Shown here: positions 13,101 to 25,100 of the stretch, one piece after another
Position numbering within the stretch: position 1 is the stretch's first letter
Layout: every line of letters starts with the position of its first letter
Assembly: GCA_944470555.2 (NCBI GenBank)
Contig: OX104128.1
Location: 1,550,001-1,614,000, forward strand
Direction: 5' to 3'
Source: Heterobilharzia americana
Lineage: Eukaryota > Platyhelminthes > Trematoda > Strigeidida > Schistosomatidae
Length of the DNA: 64,000 bases
Notes under the pieces: generated by a model
Seen by the model: the letters and a program-made list of their open reading frames with translations, nothing else
Databases searched by the model: none
Told to the model about the DNA's origin: nothing
Translations under genes and position numbers: made by a program

Positions 13101-16100
13101 TCAAGGATGGAGGTGGGGAATTACTGCTTAGTGACAGGAGTACTAAGCAATGTGCGGGAATCAGAACTAGTGCCGTCGAATTAGTGAGCTTAACTGATTA
13201 TCCCAGTCTACAAAAAGGGAGAGAAATCTTCCTGTGATAACAATTGGGGAATTAGTTTGACTAATATCTAAGATGCGTCGACCATTTTTTCACCCTCAGA
13301 CAGGTCCAGGAATACAGGTACAATTACTGGCCAGTAGCCCACATTCGCCATATTACTTTTCCTGAAGACGGCATATGACTGTCGACTGTGAGGTGTTGCG
13401 GCAGTGTCTAACTGTGTGGAGAGTATCGAGTAGGTAAATAATGCTCCCTACTTGGACCCATGCACCCGTGTAATAGCTAATGTGGATTTGTTATGTGAAA
13501 TGATAACAACTAGTGGTGTCCGCCAGGGATGTCCACTGTCACCTTTCTTGTTTAACTTCGTCATAGACGTACTAATAGATGTAACCCTATGTACGTCTGA
13601 CTTCACAGGAATTGACCTATAGCTTGGAGGTCATCTGGTTGATTTGGAGTGTCCAGGCGATATTGCCGTGCAAGGTGAAGAGACTGACATGTCTTATGAA
13701 CACGTTGAGCAGAAATTTGAGCATGTTTGGCACGCAATTCGCTGGCACCTGTCAAATGTAAGATAATGCTTTATGACTAGTCTGCTGCAAGTACTCCCAG
13801 TTTAATGACAGGGAGTAAAGTGGTGCAATGTGTCGACCACTTCACTTATTTAAGGAGTTGCATCAACCCGAACGGGCTAGTTGCTGACGCAATCTAAGCT
13901 TGGTTACAGAAGGTCTGGCATTGGCCAGCCTGAATCACTTGTGGCGCCTACGAGCTACTAACTGTCACAGGACGGAAATACTGCGCTACAGTCCGTTCTG
14001 TCTTGTTATATAGCTGTGAGACATGTCATTTAAAAGTAAAAGATATGAAGCGATCACTGGGTTTTGATCACGGTTGTCTTCGTAGCGTTGCTCGCGTTTA
14101 GTAGAATCATCTTGTGAGGGATGTCAATGTCAAAGAAAGGGTACTAGGACAGATAGGGAATTCGACTGATGAGGTTGTGAACCTTCATCAGATGGGGTGG
14201 CTTAGACGTATGATGCGCAAGCTGACCCACCCCTACCTCGATGTGCCACGCCATGGGAAGTTGGATTACGTCGGAAGTGGGTTGGGGGTGGCCAGATTAA
14301 GACCTGGCATTGATGCTTGAAATCTTTGGCTGTTGATCTGAGCCGTGTGGGGAGATGTGGACTGTCTGGTCGAGGTCCACCGGACGAAAAATACCAGTGG
14401 TTGAGGACTCTTGGTGAAATAGCTGAAAATCGGTCACAGTGGCGCTGATGTATTCACTTTTTGACGCCTTCTAAAGCTTAAATATTCGCACTAACCGTCA
14501 TCTTCAAATTGTTTGTTCTTTTACATAATTTCTGCTTTGATACCACTCTCATTTTGTCCACATATTCTTTGTATGCTACTTCGCAGAGTGGCAAGTTGAA
14601 CCGATTCACTCGCTTGGGAGACTCTACGTTGATTTTGTCTATCTGTTTATCTGGGATTCATCTTCAGTGCTACTTCGTCTGACAATACAGAGTGAATTGG
14701 TTGAACGCATTCATAGCTTCATTTGCCTTCTTATCATAGGCAGTCTGTTATGGTGCCACCATATCAGTAACTGAGGTCAGGCGTAGAGTTTTAGGGAGAA
14801 GGAAGAAGTTACTTGATTAGGTTGTCAACCTTCGTCAACTGAGATGGCTGAAACATGTTTAAAGCATGCCTAGTCACTGCCTGCCTCATTGCAGAGTGTT
14901 AGGTAAAGTAGGCTCAGGTTGGAAAGGGATTAGACTAAAGCGTAATATCATTGCATGAAGTCTTTATCTGTTGGTCTGAGCCATGTAGGGAGATGCGAAC
15001 CAGCCGGTTGGGGTCCATGTGGTAACAAAAACCAGAGGTTAGAGATTCCAGGTGATATGGATCAGATATATCCACACATCATCTTAATCGCTATACTGAA
15101 TTCCACTATCCTCTCATTCCTCATCGCTGTCTTTTGATGAGTTTATCATTTCCGACTGTTTTCTTTATCTCTCATCTTAGTGCATTGTCACTCGGCATGC
15201 TGAAATAGGGTGAAACAACTTGGTTTGCTATCCCAGAAATTCACTGTGTTGTCTAAGGATTATGGAGTCGAGAGTAGTGTTTATGTCACTGAGACTAAGA
15301 CAGTCAGTGATTGAGACCAGTCGGAAGGGATCATATCCAGTTTCCATACACTAGCCAATATTTCAGTTACTCCAGCCAATTATTCTAGATTTCCATCTTT
15401 AAAACTCCCTAGTACTAGCTCATTTAGCCCCGTTGTGTTTCCTCATTTCATATTATATCCAGCCTCCTCAACTTCTCTAGGAACTGAAGGACCTATCTTA
15501 CTGTTTAGTTCCGGTGCTGAAAATCTGTGAACATTGTGAAAGCCTCTGAAAAGTTATTCGTAAGACATACCGAAGCTACTGAGGCTTATGTTTTGAAAAG
15601 AATTTACTCGGTGAATAACCATTGTCATACTGCCTAAGCAAACACTACTGGACCCTGCTACTACGTATATCATGTGCAAGCAATCTTTCAAAGACAGCGA
15701 TGATGAAATATACATTGTCGTCGAATATCATCAGCCACAGGAGGTTGGGTTTCACCAATGCAGAGTAGAATTGCCTGACCAATTTGTTTTACACCTTCTA
15801 ACTTCATTGTAAGTTTGCACCAATTTCAAAAGTGAATCAGATTAGCGCAAGCCAATCTAGTTTTCGGAATGCGATTATAAAACTGACCAGTTTCACTTCT
15901 ACTAGCAGTCATGCAGATACGTAGATATCCATCCAAATCAACATAGGACCAGGCATTACTGCGTAGTGGTCCGAGTCGCCACAGCCCATCTCAGTACACC
16001 CACTAAGAAGGCAGTGAGGTGCAAGATGAAGATAAGAGAATGCAGTCAGAAGAAATATAAAGTACGAGAAGAAAGAAGGAAAGAATGAGAAAGTGGTGAG

Positions 16101-19100
16101 ATTCTGTGTAGCTTCATTAAGATGACGATAATGTGTGTATACATCCGCACCACTGACATCAGTTCTGAGCCATATCGCTTAAAGTCAGTCGCCAACCACT
16201 AGTTTCTCTTGTCCCTTGGATCCCAACCACCTAGTCTGCATCGTCCGACATGGCTGAAAGCAAGAGTCAGAGACTTCATACAGTGGTGGTATGTTTTAGT
16301 GTGGCCACGTCGAGCGTTTTTCCAGTCTGAAGCTAATTTGGCCAAGAATGTGTGACGAGGCAATCGGTGACGAGGCATAGGCAGGCATATGTAGTACGTG
16401 TCGCAACCATGTGAATCGATGAAGGTTCATAACGTCGTCAAGTGATTTACCTCTACTCCTTAGAACTGTACAGCTGACTTGTGCGTTACTGACGTGGTTC
16501 GGTGACACCACGGAATACGGTCTATACTTCGAAGGTGACAATGGTGAAACACCTGAAGCCAGCGTTCTCATGTCTTCCACCTTGAATGGCCATATTTCAC
16601 AGCCATATAGAAGAACAGACCGAACTGCTGTGCAGTATATGGGACCCTTAATAGACAATAGGATGTGATGGTGGCGCCATAGGTGGCATAAGTTGGTGAA
16701 AGGCAACCGAGGTTTATGTATTTGTGTAGAGTTTTAATCGGCCACTGAGCCAGTGGGGCAGGGCTGATCGTACTTGTCAGGTAAGTGAAGTGGTCGACAC
16801 ACTGAATGACTACACTGTGTATTGTTATCCAGGATGGGGCACTGTTGAGGATGAATCGTGGAGCAAGAATTTGCATTAGGGTGGTGAGGAATGGAGACAT
16901 TGCTAAAGATTGTCAAATTGCCACTGAGAGTGTTGAGTAGACTGTGGATGTTGTCAGCGTCTTCAGGTAACAGGCCTATGTCATCTGTGTGTTCTAGGTC
17001 TAACGAAAATTCTCCCGCGATTAGGAAGTACGTGTATATATAGAATTTCCTAATTACAATGGTTTACGTTCAAAAGTGAGTGCATGCGTACACTCTTGGC
17101 GATTTGCACTTGGTTGGCGCAAAGTTCATACGATACATACACTAATGGCCAACTGATCAAGCATGGTCTGAGTAACCTTATGTGGTTACACAGTAAGACG
17201 ATATCGTTCAAATACTCAAGGTTAAAAAGTATCTCACCTGATAGTAGGTTTGCGTCACCATTACCCATATTTATAGCTGCCACGAGAGTGTCGTCGACAG
17301 CAAAGTCAAAGAGAGTTGGCAAAATCACACAGTCCTGCCTTGCACCATTGTTGTTTGGAGATAATAGAGAGAGGTATGCTGTCACTTTGGTTGAGATGTT
17401 TTTATTTACGGTTTCCAAAATGTCAGCAAACGTCTTAGAAACATCACTCTTCTAGAGATGGTTGCAGAGCGCCGTCTTGTCCAACAGGCCAAAAACAAAA
17501 TAACTGCTAGCTTTCAATACATGTGACGGAGTTCGGTCATCTACTGGTTAACGAACACTTGGTCAATCAGGACGGAAACAGACATGTTCACAAATCAGCT
17601 TCCTGCATGGTTTACGAAATCTGTGAGATATCAACAGAATTTCATGCTGATGGACTAAAAACTGGTCGTTTCCCATAGTTTTCTTTTGTCAATAATCACC
17701 TGTTCCTGATCAACACAAACTTTAAACATAAGGAGAGACGTTACCTCCAACCACTTGACGGAGTTTTGAGGGCGGTTGAGGCATCCCACACCGTGAAACA
17801 CTAGGATTTCTTGAGGTACCCGGAAAAAGGGTTAGTGTGTGACCGTAGAGCCTGGGACCGGTCACGTACGGCCTTTTTGATTCTTTAACAGTTGGCCTGT
17901 GTTGTGGAAGATGTAGTCGGACATACATCCTGTGGTTTTGGATTGCCACTAACCACTGATGACTGATCTTAGCCACCATAATGCATCATCCCTTTGTTTG
18001 AGAACATGTCTAGGGTAACTGCTTTTTGTCTAACTGCTATGCAGCAGACTTTTCTGGTATGATAGGACCTCGATGGAAAAAGCTTTCTATCAACATAGGA
18101 CGTTGGGTCCTCGTGATATACAAGCCTGACCGCCACATCAAGGTAGCAGCTACCAGTCGGGCCTCCAACCAACCGCCAACATCAATTCAATGATGGATGC
18201 AGATGGGTTGTCTTGCCACTAGCCATCGTTGAAGATGATCAATAGAGGGTTGTTGGCTTTTTAGAGTGCCTGATAATATTATTAGCTCTCATACAATTGG
18301 TGTTACTCATTGCACGCTGCATGAACATGTACGTGGTCAATGAGAGAGTTGTTCTTCTACCTACTTGAACGCTAATACTGGATTAGCTTGTGGATTTATG
18401 TGTCTTAAAAAATCCATAAAATGAACAGCTGTTAACTCTCCGAATTCTCAGTGATTGGTTTTCTTTCCCAGAGGACATTTACCTAACTTGAAGTGCGTTA
18501 TATTCCTACTAAGCGAAGACACTGACGCAATTCAGAGTCTAATGAACACTGTGATCAGAATCCTAGTTTATTTAGCATGCCTTTCGCACGTATCGAATGG
18601 AAGGTAATACTTCAAGATCGGTCTGCACCGAATTCCAATGTAAGAATAGGAAGTGAAATTGTGAAATCTCAGCTCAAGTGGCCATTTGGTATTTCCCAAC
18701 CTACATCATTCATAGAGTGATTGCGACATCCTACAAACTATCAACGGATGAGTATACTACGCAACAGTCTGATCTGTCATAATATACGACTATGGATCAC
18801 GGTCGTCGAATGTAGAAGATGTAAGCAGGCTACGTGTTCTTGAATACTGGTGTTTGTAGCACTGCTAAAGCATGATAAAACCACCATGTGAGGTTGAGCA
18901 CAGAATACTAAGCACGAAAGCAAATTAGTTAAAGAAATTGTAAACCTACATATGACATGTTGATTAAACTACTTGTTTTGTATATTTCCTATGTCAACAA
19001 AATGAAGAAAAACTACTATTCATATCGAGGGGATCTATTGTATGTGTGGCTTTAGTTGTACACTGTATAAGCAAGCTACAGTAATGGATTATATGATAAG

Positions 19101-22100
19101 GCGTGTACTCAGTGTGTGAGAACACATAAACCATATTGATAAAAGGCTGTTCGATGACTAGGGTTTATTACCTCTTGCAGTGGTATACACCTCTCATAAA
19201 ACATAAGATGACCACAAAGGAAATGCACCACAAACACAATCGAGATACGCCATCGCTTAATATTTTGGTTGATTTTTTCTTCGTAATTACAAATGCTTCT
19301 AAATGATATAAGAATTAGGCAAGTTATCCTTTGAACTTTAGTCAACAAATCTTGGACAAACTTAAATCAAACATTATGCATTTTTCTATGACAAAATATA
19401 CCAAGTTTAGGTAGGTTTTGCTGTAGACGATTCAATCATCAGGATATAAATAGTGTAAATGTTCAACAATATTCTAAAAATTTCCAAATATAACTGTTTG
19501 TTGCTGGGTGATAATTGAAGGTGAAATGAAAATTTAGACCATCACCACCGGATTCGAACCAGTGACCATCGGGTTGCCGGCCCCAACGCTCTACCAACTG
19601 AGTTATCAGGTCCGACTACTGACCAGATTTTTATCTCACTTCAATCATCAATATGATGCTCCCCCTCTGTAATCCAGTTAGATGTCGATTAGAATGAGAA
19701 GTACTGACTACTACGCAGCCAATGTGAGTACGATCAAGTAGTGGTAACACGTCACGAATTCACATGTCAATCATCGAGAAAAACCTTTGGTAATTGAAGT
19801 TAAATAAAAATCTGATCATTAGTCGTAGCTCATAGCTCAGTTGGTAGAGTATTGGTTTGGAAACCCGGTGTTTGGTAATTCGAATCCCGCCGCGGTTCAA
19901 AGTTCCATTTCATCTTCAATCATAATCCAGTAACAATACAAGTCTCAGATAGATGAAAGTGGTAATAACTATTTATGCTTGTTTTTTTTAGAAATAAAAT
20001 GTTTCATTTTAGTTTAAATTAATACTTTATTGTGTTTGTATAAATACTAAAATTTTAGGGCTCGTTCAGTATTTGAACGAGCATTAGATGTGGACTATCG
20101 AAATATTGGTCTTTGGCTTAAATATGCTGAAATGGAAATGCGTCATAAACAAGTGAATCATGCACGAAATTTATGGGATCGAGCAGTTACTTTAATGCCT
20201 CGAGCTAATCAATTCTGGTATAAATACACATATATGGAAGAAACAGTAGGAAATATTGCTGGTGCAAGACAAATATTTGAAAGATGGATGGAATGGCAAC
20301 CAGAAGAACAGGCTTGGCATGCATACATCAATTTTGAGCTTCGATATAAAGAGATGGATAGAGCACGTTTAATTTATGAACGATATATCCTTTTCATTAA
20401 ATATATTGTTAATTTTTAATACTTTCATGGTCACCCTAATACCAGTTGAAATAACCAATCAGGCTTCTTTCTAGCTGGTATGAAGAAAGCGAATTGGTTA
20501 TTTCATCCACCCCTTTTTACATATTAGAAATATTTACCTTCTTTTGATAGAGTTAATCATTTTATTCAATGCTTAGCGCCTTAACTACTATGCACTTGTT
20601 CTAGTTCATCCTGAACCGAAAAATTGGATTAAGTATTCAAAATTTGAAGAAAGAAATGGTTTCTTGAATTCAGCCCGAAAAGTATTTGAAAGAGCTGTAG
20701 AATTTTTTGGGACAGATAATCCACAAGCTCGTTTGTTGATTGATTTTGCTCGATTTGAGGAACGTCAAAAGAGGTAATAATAATTTATTTATTTATTATC
20801 CTTTTAACTATTTAAAATAGCAGCCGTTGTTTGCCAGATTTATGTTGATACTGGATTATGATTGAAGATGAAATGGAACTTTGAACCGCGGCGGGATTCG
20901 AATCACCAAACACCGGGTTTCCAAACCAATACTCTACCAACTGAGCTATGAGCTACGACTAATGATCAGATTTTTATTTAACTTCAATTACCAAAGGTTT
21001 TTCTCGATGATTGACATGTGAATTCGTGACGTGTTACCACTACTTGATCGTACTCACATTGGCTGCGTAGTAGTCAGTACTTCTCATTCTAATCGACATC
21101 TAACTGGATTACAGAGGGGGAGCATCATATTGATGATTGAAGTGAGATAAAAATCTGGTCAGTAGTCGGACCTGATAACTCAGTTGGTAGAGCGTTGGGG
21201 CCGGCAACCCGATGGTCACTGGTTCGAATCCGGTGGTGATGGTCTAGATTTTCATTTCACCTTCAATCATCACTCACTATCAACTATTTATTTGTTTTTT
21301 AAATGATGAAAACTGTTTGGTTTCTATTTTACACTTTAATTCATAATATGATAATTCATGTAAGAAAAGGTGTTGATACTATGCTTGATGTAAGAAGTAA
21401 ATTATTATCAGGTCACCTTGGTGGGCTTGGCGATATGGTTCGTTGATTTAAACACTCAACCTTCAGACAGCAGTTCTTGGGTTCACAGCCTCCATCGCCT
21501 ACTTTGGCTTGGTGCTTGCGGTCTATTGGTTAAGAGAGTTGGCTTTCGATCAATGGGTCACAAGTTTAAATAGCGCTCCACCCATCGAAGTTTCGGCAGC
21601 CACGGGACAAACATTGGGCATGGCTGATAGTGCGTTTCGTTCGTTTGTTCACTCGTCATACTTCGACCTGAGAAACCAGATAGTGTCATAAACCCTTCAT
21701 GCAGCTAGTATGGTCGGTCACTTAGTACATAAACCCAGTACTGGGCTCAGCTACAATATTACTATTATAGTGATAAGCGTGTTAGTAATAATTACAAGCT
21801 ACTCTAAGCTTCCAAAGAGATTTTTAAAAACTGAGTTTCAAATTTGTTTTAATAATATATCATATCACACCTGGCTTTTTTGGTTTACGAATAGCCTCAT
21901 AAAATGTATCTATATCCGACTGAAATGTTTTAGAAAGGAGAGAAATACGTATCCTCGACCATACAGACAGACTATATAGCTGATATTCCTATTTTTTTTT
22001 AATCTGGAATAGGCTGTTTATTAGAGGTAATCGGCAGGAAGCCATGTATCTAGGTTTTTTACTTTTTTGCACTGGTCAGCAAGACGTATCTGCAACTTCA

Positions 22101-25100
22101 CAGGAACTGATGTCCTTTCTGAGATTCGAACCCGCTTTACCCACTTTGTCTAACCTTCAGTGTGTAGTTTTGATGGATGTTAGTTAGTTGGAGGTAATCA
22201 GTATATAGCTCTGGTGGCTGGATTGCTAAAATGATTGATAGGATTCGGTCAGCATTCAGAACTAGACAACATGAAAATGGTTACAGGGTTTTGATCAGAG
22301 TTGCCTTCGTAACCTTGCTCACAGTTGGTAGAATCACCATATGGGCAGTGTTAAGGTTAGGCGAAGGATACTAAGCAAGTCGAATGAGATGGTTTGGACA
22401 GTTACTGCACATGCTGAGGCATCGCCTACCTCGAAATGCCACGCTAGCCTGGAGGAAGTTGGAATAGGTTGGATGATAGTTAAGGGTTGCCAGATCAAGA
22501 TGTGATACCAATCGATGAAGTCTCTTCCTGTTGGTCTTAATTGTGTAGGGAGATGTAGACTGCCTGGTTGAGGTCCTTGAGACTAAAGGAATGAGCGGTT
22601 GAGGATTCTTGGTGGTATGCCTAAAAATAGGTCACGGTGGTCGGGACGTATTGACTCTTTGACATCTAAAGTTGTTGATTGTTATCACTTATTCTATCCA
22701 CCTGTTCTTTATGTACTATTGTAAAGGTTAGCAACTTGAACTGATGTACTTGTATACGAGGTTCCACGTTGACTGTCCACTTTCTTTCCGGCCATCTGAT
22801 CTTCAGTATCGAGCCAGCGTAGGGAGCAGTTGTTGATGAATATCTGTAGTTTGTTGAAAATGCTTTTCACGACTCGCCAAGTTTCTCAACCGTATAGCAG
22901 AGCTGACTTGTATGGATGTTTGGAATATGTTTCCATCTTTCTTATATTAAATGTTGTAGGGTTTATCTCCAAAATAAGATGTAAAGTGGTTATGAGTATT
23001 AACCACTTTGCTTATTTTTGAAGATTATAAGATTGACTAGGTTTTCTGCTAACATAATCCCAATGTATACTTACCAAATATGATACGAGTAAAAGATTCG
23101 ATTATCTACCCAAGAGAGGAGTGTATATTTTATAGTATCCTTGTTCATACTCTATGGATGTTGAATTTCAGCAACTTGAGAAGGCTTAAGATGTTCGGTT
23201 ATATATCTGTTATGAAATATAACTGGCGTTTAATAAATCTGTTGAATTATCTTTGGCGGGAGATATAAGCTCTTTAGATAGGATTTGGAGTATGCTAGAA
23301 ACCAATCACCAGGATGCCTCAATGATGTGACTATAAGTAGTTCACAATTAGTACATAGCTATTGACTTTTTTTTCTTTCTTTGGGAATGATTATTCCCCC
23401 ACCCTCTCCGCTTTTGTTAAATATGAACAATTGAACCGATATGCTTTTATGTGACATTCTATCGTTTTGTAATCTGTCTTTGTTTACAAGACTTTACGGT
23501 TTTTCGTGAGTCTCAAGTTTTTGCCACTGAGTGATAATGATTGTCTTCAAAGACCATTAGTATAGGCCGTATTCCGTGGTGTCACCACGTAAGTAACGCA
23601 CAAGTCAGACGTACAGTTTTAGAGGGTAGAGGTAAATCAGTTGATACAGTTGTGAACATTCATCGACTGAGATGGCTAGCTGTGACATGAGTTACGTATG
23701 CCTAGTCGCTGTCTGCCTCATCACATAACGTTGACCGAAGTAGGTTCAGGCTGGGAAACGGCTTGAGGTGGCCAGACTAAAACATGGCATCAATGTATAA
23801 ACTGTTTGATTGTTGGTTTCAGCCATGTGGGGCGATGCAGACTAGGTGGCTGGGGTCCGCGGGACAAAAGAAACTAGTGGTTGGAGACTGACTCTAGGTG
23901 ATCACGTGACTCAGAATCGATGTCAGTGGTGCAGATGTATACACACACACATTATCCTCATCTTAATGAAGCTATACCGAATCTCACCATCTTCACATTC
24001 TTGCTTCCTCTCTTGTACTACTTTATATTTCTTCTGACTGCATTCTCTTATCTTCATCTTGCACCTCACTGCCTTTGTTACTTGATGTACTGATATGCGG
24101 TGTGGCAAGTCGGTCCTATGTTGATTTGAATGAATGGAGGCAACCAGGTAGTGTCATTAACTATAACATAATAGGTATGGCTTATTGCTTTTTTGCATAT
24201 ACTTGCTAATTTGAACCTTGACCTTTTCTATGCACATATAATACACTGTAAAATCCAATAAACATCATAATTTATAATTGTAAAACTGCAGAACCTCGCA
24301 GTTCATCATCATCATTATCAACATAGGACCAGGCATTACTGCGTAACGGTCCGAGTTGCCACACCTCATATCAGCACATCAAGTAAGAAGGTAGTGAGGT
24401 GAAGGATGAAGATAAGTGAATTCAGTCAAAAGAAATATAAAGTAGGAGAAGAAAGGAAAGAGGAGTGACAAAATGGTGAGATTCGGTATAGCGTTGTTAA
24501 GATGAGGATAATGTGTGTATACATCTGCACCACTGACATCGGTTCTCAGCCATGTGATCACCTAGGGTCTCCAACCACTGGTTCCTCTTGTCCCGTGGAC
24601 CCCAACCACCTAGTCTGTATCGTCCTACATGGCTTAAACCAACAGTTAAAGACTTCATACATTGGTGTCATGATTTAGTCTGGCCACCTCGGGCCTTTTT
24701 CCAGCCTGGACCCACCTGAGCCAAGATTGTGTGACGAGGCAATCGGTGACCAGGCGTAGGCATACGTAGTACGTGTCCCAACCATCTCAGTCGATGAAGG
24801 TTCACAACCTCGTCAACTGACTTACCTCTCCTCCCTAAAACTCTACACCTAACTTCTGCATTACTCACATGGTGACACCACGGAATACGTCCTATACTAC
24901 GAAGGCAACGGTGGTCAAATACCTGTAACCTTCTCATGTCTTCCACTTTCAATGGCCGTGTTTCACAGCCATACAGTAGAACAGACCGGACTGCTGTGCA
25001 GTACACGCGACCCTTAATAGACAATCGGATATCACGGCGGCGCCATAGGTGGCGTAAATTTGCAAAAGCCAATCGAGCCTTTTGTATCCGTGCAGAAATC

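Noticed and set aside
20385..20595. Conventional GT-AG splicing of CRNKL1 intron 3 (GT near 20408, AG at 20603-20604)
   Set aside because: It would add or remove residues and destroy the conserved 'ERFVLVHP' sequence, and ignores the perfect U12 donor.
21165..21242. Functional tRNA gene in repeat T
   Set aside because: The A and B boxes and T arm are good, but the acceptor stem does not pair and the anticodon loop appears to have 8 nt; more likely a tRNA-derived repeat.
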